Below, one piece after another: positions 10,060 through 18,849 of a DNA stretch of 20,316 nucleotides (its first letter is position 1; every line of letters starts with the position of its first letter). Source of the stretch: Guillardia theta CCMP2712 (lineage: Eukaryota; Cryptophyceae; Pyrenomonadales; Geminigeraceae); NCBI RefSeq assembly GCF_000315625.1, contig NW_005434352.1, forward strand, positions 1 to 20,316, given 5' to 3'. The position numbers and the translations under genes were made by a program. A model generated the notes under the pieces. That model searched no databases, was not told the origin of the DNA, and worked only from the letters and a program-made list of their open reading frames with translations.

Positions 10060-10582
10060 GCTCGCTGACCTTGCTGCTGTGCTCGCCCGGCGGCTCAGCA
10101 TGACGGTGTGCGATTTGTCGATGGGAATGATGGGGAGTGTTTCCCCACCCTCATCGACAGGGTGGGTCATCAAAATTGTTTTAGATGGTACAAATCAGCA
10201 GTTATGAACCGTTACTCAGTACAACTGTTTGTACCACGGATTCGAATAAACAATTCATTGCCGTTAAAACAAATGGACACGCCAGTTCAAAATTTGAAGC
10301 ACCCCTACCACTGATCTTACCGAGCAACACCCCTCAAAAACCATGGGGTACACTACCACCGGTATCCTATGAGAACAGCATACGCATTCCTCTTTTGCGT
10401 TAATAAAGACCAACGCGGTTTGACCCCAGAATGGTATCGGAAACAGTCACTGAGTCGAATGAGTTTTCGTTGAAGTCAAGTTTATTGAAGATCAAAGAGA
10501 TTTTTAAAGTCAAAGTTAAGGCCTGACATATGCGGACGAACGATATGTTCGTTGATCAGCAAGAAGAGGAACTTATAGAGAC
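10060..10582. other. Repeat-like DNA with the second copy of the 25-nt inverted repeat
   Basis: This stretch holds a foldback-like pair (GTCGATG..GGGGAGTG and CCCCACCCTCATCGAC at about 10117-10158). It also holds GGTAC-containing words and the perfect reverse-complement partner (10409-10433) of the 25-mer at 8320-8344. No gene is supported. Confidence 0.5.
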
Positions 10583-10748
10583 TGAAATTCCAGGATTACT
10601 GATTAGCGCTTTTAATGACCGGTACTTTTGACTGCTCATATACGGGTACTTGCCCTCGCACAGAAGCACCCTTTTACCCCCATTATCATCTGGTAATAGG
10701 GGGTGGGGTATTTGAATTGTCATGGGCGGTAACCTTCAAGACCACCCC
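10583..10748 (+). repeat. Left 166-bp inverted arm
   Basis: Pairs with 13692-13857 in reverse complement. Two substitutions are visible, in the CTCATATACG and CTGGTAATAG words. The arm ends at the shared AAGACCACCCC, after which the two sides diverge. Confidence 0.85.
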
Positions 10749-11059
10749 GGGCCACCCCGGGCAGTTTCCCACCGCTCACGGTACCATATTCGTAAATCAT
10801 GAATTGGGGTACCTTGTTTGATGGGGGTGGGCAGTCGGGTTCGAATTTTTGTACCAGAAATAATATTTGAGTAATTACATAAAAGTTGTTTTTGAGAGAT
10901 TTTAGGATGTATATATGGTACAAAAGCTCCTGGTAACCCCTCTGGTTGACCCGGATCCTCACCACCCCCTCCCTCCCCCCTTAAATCAAGTTGTGCTAGC
11001 CGTGTTCCCCTTCCTTCCCCGCCCTGCAACCATCATGCCCCTTCCTCCCTGCCGCGCCA

Positions 11060-11330
11060 TCTCACGGTGACCATCCCTTCCCCTCCACGCCCCTCCAACC
11101 ATCCGGCCTTCCCCTCTCCCCCCCTCCAACCATCCGGCCTTCCCCTCTCCGCCCCTCCAACCATCCGGCCTTCCTCTCCTCGCCCCTCCAACCATCCGGA
11201 CTTCCCTTCCCCGCCACTCCAACCATCCCCTCCCCACCCCTCCAACCACCGGGGCCTTCCTTCTCGCACAGGCTCCCGACGACCATCCCTTCCCCTCCCC
11301 GCCCCTCCAACCATCCCACCTCCCAGTTGT
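11060..11330. repeat. Pyrimidine-rich minisatellite, about 31-nt unit
   Basis: About eight imperfect units of a 31-nt sequence, beginning CCCCTCCAACCATCCGG and ending in a CTTCCCCTC run. One strand is almost pure pyrimidine, with the potential to form triplex DNA. The unit keeps several frames open on both strands, giving glycine/arginine/tryptophan-rich or proline/serine-rich low-complexity frames that are not genes. Confidence 0.85.
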
Positions 11331-11349
11331 TGTTCCTCCCGATGAGTTG

Positions 11350-12344
11350 CCGCCCAAGATGGGAGTACCTCAATTGATCAAAATCCCTTTTTCTTCTCTC
11401 GGGATGTTATTCCAGCAAGACACTGGCGCTCCTCAACTTGTGCTTCGTGAGGTAGTTGAGAGTCGCAAACGCGTGACTTTCTAAAACCCAAGTATGGGAA
11501 TCTCGTTCTTGGACGGTGACTCAAACAAACAACTCGGGCATGGTATAAGACAAAAAGTAATCGAGAGTCATGTAGATGTTTACATTCTTTACACCAAGGA
11601 TATCTTCAGACAACTGCAAGCCAATGTCTTGAGTGGAGTCGTTCAACTTAGCAATACCGTTGAACTTCACTGGCAATTGGAATTTAAACAATGGTGGCTG
11701 CAGCTGAGAGGAAAACCAAAGACTCGTTGTCTTGCTGCCGCAGAAGAAGCTCCTTTGAGATTGAATGTGGAGATACAGGATACGTGCAATGCTGTTTTGT
11801 TTCTATCTGAGATCATGCAAACTGATTGGGCCCAATAAAGGTAGTAGCCATTTCTAAGAACCTCTGTTGTGCAAATGTAATTGAACATACCCTTTCATGA
11901 TTCACAACTGCGCTTCGCGGCCACGAGGGACTGGTAGTATGGGCCATTGACAATCAGCTTGTGAAGACAGAAACTGCCGCTAACGAGGTTGGATGGCTGA
12001 TTTTCAGATTTGCCAAGATCTAGCGTTATGGCTAGACTGGAAAAAATATCTGGACCCAAATAGTTCCTGTTAAGCCGGCTTACCAAGGCCATTTCAGCTT
12101 ACAAGCTCATCCGCGCCAAAGATAGCAAATAAAACTTTTAGGTTAAATTTATGTATTCAAAATCATTTGTAATTCTCTTGCTTTGCCGCGGTTCCACATT
12201 GAGGGCCAACTCACCATGCTCAGCAAGTTTCTGGGGACGACTTCATCAACGGCTCATGTTTTCTTTCCTCTCTTCGACGTTTTCCTGAAACAAAAATGGA
12301 AATGGTGACTTCAGTTGCCTTCTTAGGATTGCCAGTTGATAATG
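11350..12344. other. Interior of the inverted-arm element with unassigned frames
   Basis: The longest frame here is 11494-11838 (+, 114 codons), which has no recognised match, with an overlapping antisense frame at 11667-11888. A minus-strand frame at 11895-12092 lies downstream of the broken spliced gene and may be a further remnant of it. Nothing here can be assigned a function. Confidence 0.35.
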
Positions 12345-13336
12345 TCATTGTTGCACAGTCATAGCCTCCATTGATCGTGACAACAAGCCGTTGTGTTTCC
12401 CGTGAAGGTTGAAGATATCAATCCACTCTTCGACAAGTTGAAGAAGGCCGAGACCATGAGTCCCACCATCCACTCTTACCTGTGATATTTTTGGCAAAGG
12501 AACAAAGCAGCCAGCCATGCTATCGTTTGCACGACAGAATCCTTGGTACTGCGATTTCGTTATACCGTTTGCTGTGAGGGCAACTGCTGCTTCCCGTGGG
12601 GTAGCCATCATTTGTCTGACCACAGGTTTCAGGCAGTTTTGAAGCTCCTTATTCGTGGCAAGTTCATTCTTTAAGAAGAACGTAAGGCTATCGTATTTCG
12701 AAGTTTTGCACTTCGGAAGTTCTGCTTTCGCGGCCCCTCGACCGCTTCCTCTCCCCCGGCAGAGTCTTCCTCATTGTAGCGGTGTAATAGATCAGCAAAA
12801 TGTCCCCATTTCACTCGAAAATTGGCCTTGTGTGATGCAAATTGCCGATCTACCTTCTTCGTGACCACATCTAGAAGGTCCGAGGCTCATCAGTGTCACC
12901 CTGGATCTTCGTCAGAATCGCTGTTTTCACTTTTGGATCTTTGATAGCATCGTAACAAGCCGGGTTTGGTTCATCGGAGTCAGGGGAAATAATCGCTTCG
13001 CGCATGGCTTCATCCACATGATCACTAAAACCTCCATGCTCCTCAGACTCTAGTAAGATTCGAAGCAACAACTCAGGAGATCTACCTGCATCCCAGGTGT
13101 TACAAAGATTTGAATTTTACAAATGATCTCTTTTCAAACCTATGGCCTTCTCCTTGTTTATAGAGGAAGCCCTCTCGTCTTGCCAGAAACTCCCAGGTGA
13201 GTTGATTGAATTCATCATCATCCAGCCTGGCAGGGTGATGGTTTGCGACGTCTGCACGAACTTCCTTGCAAAAGGTGGGGATGACGGATTTGATATATTT
13301 GGTCCTGACATGATTAATCAATGTTTCAATGTTCAA
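12345..13336 (-). pseudogene. Broken multi-exon gene inside the inverted-arm element
   Basis: Consecutive minus-strand frames join across short GT-AG introns. A block ending at 13140 joins to 13081-12900 across 58 nt (13082-13139). That block joins to 12870 downward across 29 nt (12871-12899). The last block then runs to 12480, before a GTAAGA donor. Near the G-run at about 12750-12760 the frame must shift without an intron, so the gene looks broken. Recovered pieces are protein-like and hydrophilic, with motifs such as ETLINHVRTKYIKSVIPTF, SPELLLRILLESEEHGG and GITKSQYQGFCRAND. The layout recalls transposon-encoded proteins of protists and fungi, but I cannot name the family. It is probably the element's own gene, such as a transposase or accessory protein. 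Confidence 0.4.
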
Positions 13337-13339
13337 ACT

Positions 13340-13691
13340 ATATTGGTAAATTTCAAGATCCCACTGACATGTCTCTCAACCAGAGCCGTGGCAATTGGCC
13401 TCTAGGAAACATTTAAATCCCTGAAATAGGGATGGGTGGGGTGGGATCAGGGGAACAGGGGGGACTACCCTACCCCCTATTTGTCAAAGCACTAGCAGAG
13501 AAGGACCCGGTGGCTTCATTCTTGTACCAAAACCAGAAACACAGTACACCATGAATTTGAATCAGGTACAAAATACCTTCGAACATTTGTATTGTGTTTC
13601 CAATTTATATTTGTTTTATGATTATCCGTATCCTTCTAAAAAGTTTTCGCAGCCTTAAAACATGTCGTCTGTTAAAAGTTTCGAGGGGAGT
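13340..13691. other. C/G-run spacer inside the element
   Basis: G-run and C-run DNA with GGTAC-like words, in the same style as 2.0-2.3 and 14.3-14.6 kb. No coding or RNA feature is seen. Confidence 0.4.
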
Positions 13692-13857
13692 GGGGTGGTC
13701 TTGAAGGTTACCGCCCATGACAATTCAAATACCCCACCCCCTATTACTAGATGATAATGGGGGTAAAAGGGTGCTTCTGTGCGAGGGCAAGTACCCGTAT
13801 ATGGGCAGTCAAAAGTACCGGTCATTAAAAGCGCTAATCAGTAATCCTGGAATTTCA
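13692..13857 (-). repeat. Right 166-bp inverted arm
   Basis: Reverse complement of 10583-10748 with about two mismatches. It closes the 3.3-kb element. Confidence 0.85.
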
Positions 13858-13914
13858 TATACCAGTGCAGCCCCCTGAATCCCAATATAGTGCGATATAA
13901 AAAAGTCTTGTCTC

Positions 13915-14227
13915 GGTCACGTGATGTGTCACGTGACCGGTCAGGTGAGCCTGTCAGCCGGGTCACGGCCCCTGTCAGCCGGCTGACATGTCACGGGCCT
14001 GCTGACACGGTCCGCTGACCGGTCACGGCCGCCCGGAGACATCAGGCCCCCGGCCAATCTCCGGACACTTAGCCTCCTGGCGGGCCTCCAGGGGGTCTGA
14101 GGCGGGGCTGAAGGCTGCAGTCGGTCTACTGACCGGCCCGGCCGGCAGTCGGTCTACTGGCAGTCGGTCTACTGAGACATCAGGCCCCCGGCCAATCTCC
14201 GGACACTTAGCCTCCTGGCGGGCCTCC
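13915..14227. repeat. Palindrome cluster and 54-bp direct repeat
   Basis: GGTCACGTGA at 13915-13924 pairs with TCACGTGACC at 13929-13938. GTCAGCCGGCTGAC at 13973-13986 is a perfect palindrome, and several TCACGGCC/GGTCACGG words surround it. An identical 54-bp sequence occurs at 14036-14089 and 14174-14227. CAGTCGGTCTACTG occurs three times (14118, 14146, 14161). The block is GC-rich and densely self-complementary. Confidence 0.8.
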
Positions 14228-15700
14228 CATTCTGGGGTCTTTTGTGGAAGTCGTTTCTTAACAAATCGACGATATTTGTATTTCGTTTCTCAGGGGAGGG
14301 GTGGATACCGACCCCTCCGTTTTTGCGGGGTATTAAGCTGGTTTTTGGTCGGTGGGGGTACTTGTAGAATTCCCGGGTCACCTCGAACTTGAGCTAGCAC
14401 TGGGTAAGTCGAAAAGACTCCTCTTAGATTACCGTTACGATTCAATTTGAAGTAACGAGTGGTCAAAAAGTACCCCACCCCACATCTTACAATGCATGAA
14501 GGGGGTTCAGAGCCCAAATTTCGAATCATTGTTATTTGACCTGAATCACTACCCCCTACCCCCAATCCAGATGAAATCGCTGGAAAAAATAAGGTAGAGG
14601 TGGTCTTATTCCTCTACTCCACAGGGCGACACCACAGGCCAGGGCAAGAGGCGATGGGGAAGGCACCTTACCAACGCGCTAGATACGATTATGCAAGCTT
14701 AGAGACTTCGAATCTTGATGTAGTCTAACATGATTGAAAGCAGAACTATGAAAGTGTTGCCATCTGGCATGCATGCCTCGATTTACGGACAGCCGATATC
14801 CCTCACTCTGGTGATAAAACCATTCAGCGTGTGGTGGATACAAAATTACGTTGCAAAGGCGTGCTGCAACTTGCTGCATTGCTTGATAGTACATATGCGT
14901 TCGACTCGATGACGATAGAGCGATTCAAAACCATCATGATTCTGTGGATAGTTCGACAGATTGATCACTTCTTGGATACACAGCAGAGCTGGCTTTTCGC
15001 ATCCTTGTTCAAAATCCTTGTTCAAATCAGTCTCCCACAGAGCGGCCTTTAGGTAAGATAGCCCTACAACTTGCATCATCGGACTATCGCTTTCTTCCGA
15101 AGTCCAGGCTCTTCCTGCCCCGCGTGAACTTAATGCCGACGTCGTGTTGGGCGACACTTCAAGTTTCACATGGATACGCCATGTTCTCGCCAAAGTGCTA
15201 ATGAAGACTTACAAATGCTTTGCGATGTTCCATCTCGTTCATTCTTACTGAAATATACCACCTTGAAGTGTGCTTGTGCTTGTGTTGTTCTACATCCTGC
15301 ACCATGCGCTTGCAGCACTGGGTTGAATTGAATACATCAACTGTCATTTCTCATGTCTACACCTGAGTGTATGCATGCGTGCATATCATGGAAAGAAACA
15401 TGTCATCTTACGATTTCCAAATAGTGATGCATGTTAGCGTTGTAAATGCTAATGCTAAACATCACTGGTTTTGCTTGTCAATGACAACTTGAGCAAATCA
15501 CAAGAGGTTTTCACAATTACAAGAAGCATGCATACATGATGCGGTTGACTTGACAAGAAATTCACACAAACATTTGTTGGTTCATTTATGTGCATGTCTC
15601 CTTTATGTATGGAACGCATCATTAGGACTCTAAGCTTACGGTTGAACATGATTGCAATGAAAGAAACCTTAATGAAACGATGAAAGAATCCTGAAAGCTA
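14228..15700. other. Stretch with repeat-like left part and unassigned frames
   Basis: Positions 14228-14600 continue the C/G-run style. From 14600 the composition is ordinary. A 115-codon minus frame (14846-15193) has a region with a faint resemblance to the RNase H end of Ty1/copia polyproteins, but it lacks the catalytic DN pair and then stops. From 15200 to 15700 the sequence is rich in CATG/GCATG words, with no gene recognised. Confidence 0.4.
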
Positions 15701-16540
15701 GCAAGTAAATACAATGTAAACGTGAGGAGACAAACTTTTATAAATCAATATATAATTTCAATGATTTTTACGAACACCCAGAAAATTCATTTATTCCTCT
15801 TTATTTTCCCTACCGAATCCCTATGATATTTTATTCAATTAAAATAATAGCTGCGCATTGGTGTGGATCATCACACAAAATAACCAAAAACGAACGAGCG
15901 CACACACGGAGTGTGCCAGAGCAAACATAATATCAATGAAAATTATGAACCCTTCAATGATCATATAAGTAATAAAAAAATCTATGTGGGGTGAGGGGGT
16001 AAAATATCAAACACGTTGTTTTTGCAAACCCCCCTAAGTAACAAAATAATTTATCCCCGCCGCCACCCTCCGCCCCCTCCGCCTCTACCCCCCGCCTATT
16101 TCACATAACGGCTTAATTTTTTCTTTTCTTTATTTTTTCCGCTCTATTACATGCTTAATTTATTTGGCGGGGGGGACGGGGGGGAAAACTCCATTTTTCC
16201 ATAGCTATATATATATATGCCACATGCCGGATGATCTAAATATATTTATCCTCAAAATCACGATTTTACCCCCCGTCCCCCCCGCCTTACGTCTATTTAC
16301 CCTACGTTTACCATTCTTTCACACTCCACCACAGCCAAAACATGGCGGAGGGACCCACCCGCCTACCTCCCCCGACCTAACCCCGACCCCCTCCCTACCC
16401 CCCGCCCCCCCCGCCTACCCTCCGCCTACCTCCTTTTTATTAAAACCTCTTTATCATTATCATTACCATTATTATACTAAATTATATTCTTTATTTTATT
16501 ATTATCTATCTTTCTTTATTATAAATGTCATGTCGGAACA
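15700..16540. other. AT-rich left flank of the viral-type island, with G7/C7 runs
   Basis: Composition shifts to AT-rich with poly-A/T, interrupted by CCCCGCC-type runs. An open frame without a start codon crosses about 15709-15929 but matches nothing. The 126-codon frame at 16164-16544 is a product of C-runs and ATT repeats and is not a credible protein. The stretch probably includes the upstream intergenic region of the fibre-like gene. Confidence 0.45.
16166..16286. repeat. 18-bp G/C-run inverted repeat around a TATATA box
   Basis: The G-rich arm 16166-16183 (two G7 runs broken by AC) is the exact reverse complement of 16269-16286. The intervening 85 nt contain TATATATATATG at about 16205-16220. 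The G7 runs could also form quadruplexes. It lies about 255 bp upstream of the first ATG of the fibre-like gene, so a promoter or terminator role is possible. Confidence 0.7.
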
Positions 16541-16714
16541 ATGACCGGCAGCCATATCAATTTATTGGCAGCACAAATCGAACGACTTTACACCCTGAAA
16601 TCAATCAAATTAATGCCCGATATCAATGTTCTTTATTCTAATGTCGATGTGCTCAAATGATGAGACCAAATTTTATTATTTTAATCGATATGAGCCGATC
16701 GAAGCGCTTGCAAT
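16541..16714 (+). pseudogene. Broken N-terminal part of the fibre-like gene
   Basis: An ATG at 16541 opens 39 codons ending at TGA 16658-16660. This is the same frame as the long gene that resumes at 16715, but four stops (16658, 16661, 16682, 16691) separate them. Between about 16650 and 16713 the neighbouring frame is open and protein-like (YEPIEALAI near its end). Two compensating small indels in a once continuous N-terminus would explain this. Splicing does not: no GT-AG pair restores the frame. A sequencing error is the alternative. With this part the protein would be about 734 residues. Confidence 0.55.
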
Positions 16715-18745
16715 TTGATACATCCAAATAACCTAATATCAACATCTAATCAATTATATGAAGGTATCGAAGACAATTCAAATGAGATCAATTTTATTCT
16801 CCGCCGCATTAATGACCTTTCACAGACCGAAGAAACAGTCATTATGAACCAAATGAGAATGTTGATCTATTTGAAATATGATCTTGATCTTGAAAAATCA
16901 ACAATTAAATTCGCACTGGAAAATGGGAGCTTGATATCTATTCAATACATCAAAAATAAATTGGATGAATTAGCAGGAGCTGACCAAGCCGAGGATGCAG
17001 AGGATGCAGCGACAGACGCAGCACAGGCAGGGGCCGATGCTGTCAATGCAGGCGGCGGATTTGCTGGCTCTGTTGTTTCGGCTGTCGCTGGTGGGATTTT
17101 TGGCGCTCTTGGAGGCTCAGCCCTCGCTATTCCGTCCATGATAGAGGCAGCAGCTACTAGGGAAGCAGTTATTGCTTTGATGCGATATCTTCAAGATATA
17201 GATGATCAATTGAAAGTTCAAGATGATGTCATTAAGGTTTATTCAAGAGACCTTATAGATGGTGAAAATTTAGGCTTTGGATCTAATCTGAATTTTATAT
17301 ATGATTTAGAAATTGTGACATTGCCTAATGGCTGCAATGTCAATAAATGGACAACTCGACTTTTAGGCGAACAGATCTTAACATTAGGCGAAGAATTGAC
17401 AGAAGCCGAATTAAATCAATATGTATTTGGTAGCAATTATGAACTACAAACATTAAAAGAACATAAAAATGTTTTCAAAGGCAAGACATTATTTATTGAT
17501 GATATTATTGCGCCTAATATCTACACCAAAAGCGAGACAGATAATGAGATATCAAACACTTCAAACATATTATTTGACGCTTTGCTTGACTGCGTCAACT
17601 TAATAAAAACAGAGTCAAACATATTATTTGAATATATACAAGATGATGTCAAAAATACTTATGATAAAATCGTTTCTAGTCCATGGACTAGCAATGTTAC
17701 CGATATATCTATTAATTACAATGGCAAGGTTGGCATTGGAAATGCCGAGCCTATGGGCCCGCTTCACATTGGCAATCCTAATGTGTTTAGCGATGGTCAT
17801 CTTATCCTAAGCTATGGAACCGGAGGATATGGAACAAATTTCCGGATTGGCTATAACTTCTTAGATAATTATTTAATGATGGGAGATTTTACAAGTGATT
17901 CTTGGAAAGGTCAAATAAAAATAAATCCTGATGCCTATGATGGCGCTTTTGTCATTGAAAACGACGGTTCAATTCTGCTCGGTTACAAAACGGCAATACT
18001 ACCCACAGGAAGAAAACTCAAATTAAATTCTGCTGGAAATTTTGACGATGGGGTTGAGATTGTCGGAAATCTCACGGTAACAGGCGAGATTGTGGGGTTG
18101 CAAGATCTTATAAACAATACATCTAATATTCTATATGAAATCATACGCGATGAATCAAACATATTAAATAATACAATATATTCAGAGTCAAATATATTAT
18201 ATCATTATCAAAAAACAGATTTTAATCTGTTATATGATACGATATATTCAGAATCTAATATATTATATAATTATCTGAAAGAAGATTATGATATATTACA
18301 TGATAAGATATATTCAGAATCTAATATATTATATAATCATTTGAAAACTGATTCAAACCTATTAAACAATCATATATATACAGAGTCAAACATTCTTTAT
18401 CATGTGATCAACAATGAAATAAAAAACTCAGTGAATACAAATAATTTAACAGTCAATAATTCTTTAACGTTCTCGGATAAGTTAGCTTTGAACAACAATA
18501 ATTTGAATATAACATACCCCCTTTCATTATCACCAGTCAAAGGAGATGTGTATATTGGGCCTACTAGTTTGACAATAAGAAACCTATTGAATACATCTTA
18601 TAACAACATAGAATTTACCGGCACAATAGAAGATACATATAAACTTAACATATCAACATACAGACTTAATTTTCAAAGCAATCAAAATTTAATAGCATTG
18701 AATATGAAAAATTTGATATCCTCGAATTCAATGATGAAGAAATGA
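16715..18745 (+). CDS. Large fibre-like protein of giant-virus type
   Basis: A 676-codon open frame without introns, AT-rich in third positions. It starts at TTG 16715; the first ATG in frame is 16844, but similarity of style continues upstream, so the true start is probably the broken 16541 ATG. Segments in order are: a helical N-terminus (1-85); an Asp/Ala-rich linker (88-110); a glycine/alanine-rich hydrophobic segment (113-143); YTKSETDNEI at 270-279; VGIGNAEPMGPLHIG at 339-353, typical of phage tail-fibre repeats; a beta-rich part (354-460); nine 11-residue repeats of ESNILY type (469-567); and a beta-rich C-terminus. Tail-fibre and large-DNA-virus surface proteins use these elements to trimerise. 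The role is probably a virion fibre or host-contact protein, by inference only. Its last 76 bases overlap the glutaredoxin-like frame. Confidence 0.7.
   Translation: MIHPNNLISTSNQLYEGIEDNSNEINFILRRINDLSQTEETVIMNQMRMLIYLKYDLDLEKSTIKFALENGSLISIQYIKNKLDELAGADQAEDAEDAATDAAQAGADAVNAGGGFAGSVVSAVAGGIFGALGGSALAIPSMIEAAATREAVIALMRYLQDIDDQLKVQDDVIKVYSRDLIDGENLGFGSNLNFIYDLEIVTLPNGCNVNKWTTRLLGEQILTLGEELTEAELNQYVFGSNYELQTLKEHKNVFKGKTLFIDDIIAPNIYTKSETDNEISNTSNILFDALLDCVNLIKTESNILFEYIQDDVKNTYDKIVSSPWTSNVTDISINYNGKVGIGNAEPMGPLHIGNPNVFSDGHLILSYGTGGYGTNFRIGYNFLDNYLMMGDFTSDSWKGQIKINPDAYDGAFVIENDGSILLGYKTAILPTGRKLKLNSAGNFDDGVEIVGNLTVTGEIVGLQDLINNTSNILYEIIRDESNILNNTIYSESNILYHYQKTDFNLLYDTIYSESNILYNYLKEDYDILHDKIYSESNILYNHLKTDSNLLNNHIYTESNILYHVINNEIKNSVNTNNLTVNNSLTFSDKLALNNNNLNITYPLSLSPVKGDVYIGPTSLTIRNLLNTSYNNIEFTGTIEDTYKLNISTYRLNFQSNQNLIALNMKNLISSNSMMKK
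18119..18415 (+). repeat. Nine 33-bp units encoding 11-residue repeats
   Basis: Within the fibre-like gene, ESNILY-type motifs fall at residues 469, 480, 491, 502, 513, 524, 535, 546 and 557, a strict 11-residue period. Odd and even units differ (ESNILYNYLKE against DYDILHDKIYS), giving a 22-residue superunit. Hendecads form nearly straight coiled coils. Confidence 0.85.
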
Positions 18746-18849
18746 AAGATTTGAAATGCAAGCTTAACTTTAAGACATACCCCGCCTTTATTCGTGATAG
18801 ATATTGTATAGGAGGGTATAAAGAGGCTTTGAACCTATTATCTAATTAA
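18670..18849 (+). pseudogene. C-terminal part of a glutaredoxin-like protein
   Basis: A 59-codon open stretch in a different frame from the fibre gene. It contains IEYEKFDILEF, then LNFKTYPAFI, matching the cis-proline TxP loop of glutaredoxins, and then CIGGYKEALNLL, matching the GG motif and last helix. The upstream half with the CxxC redox site is missing, and no cysteine pair is found in any nearby frame. The only in-frame ATG (18742) would remove the beta strand. The piece is therefore best read as a gene tail joined to the end of the fibre gene by a deletion or recombination. It meets the next gene tail to tail, with 4 bases shared (18846-18849). Glutaredoxins are common in large DNA viruses. 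Confidence 0.55.

Larger units (their letters stand above)
10583..13857. mobile_element. 3.3-kb element bounded by 166-bp inverted arms
   Basis: Positions 10583-10748 and 13692-13857 are 166-bp reverse complements that differ at about two positions by eye. Similarity stops abruptly at both ends of each arm. The interior holds a pyrimidine minisatellite and the remains of a spliced minus-strand gene. This is the architecture of a DNA transposon with long terminal inverted repeats, or of a foldback element. The outer tips read TGAAATTCC. I found no clear target-site duplication, so the true ends could lie slightly outside, or the arms may be two inverted copies of a shorter repeat. Confidence 0.6.

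Noticed and set aside
10986-11373. Three overlapping minus-strand frames of 93-123 codons and one plus-strand frame
   Set aside because: All are translations of the 31-nt minisatellite in different frames, glycine/arginine/tryptophan-rich or proline/serine-rich with no domain.
11494-11838. 114-codon plus-strand frame as a gene of the 3.3-kb element
   Set aside because: It overlaps a similar antisense frame, matches no family I recognise, and lies on the strand opposite the spliced remnant. It is kept only as an unassigned frame.
16164-16544. 126-codon plus-strand open frame in front of the fibre-like gene
   Set aside because: It is made of C/G runs, proline-rich and tyrosine/histidine low-complexity stretches read from simple sequence. 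It also crosses the inverted-repeat hairpin.
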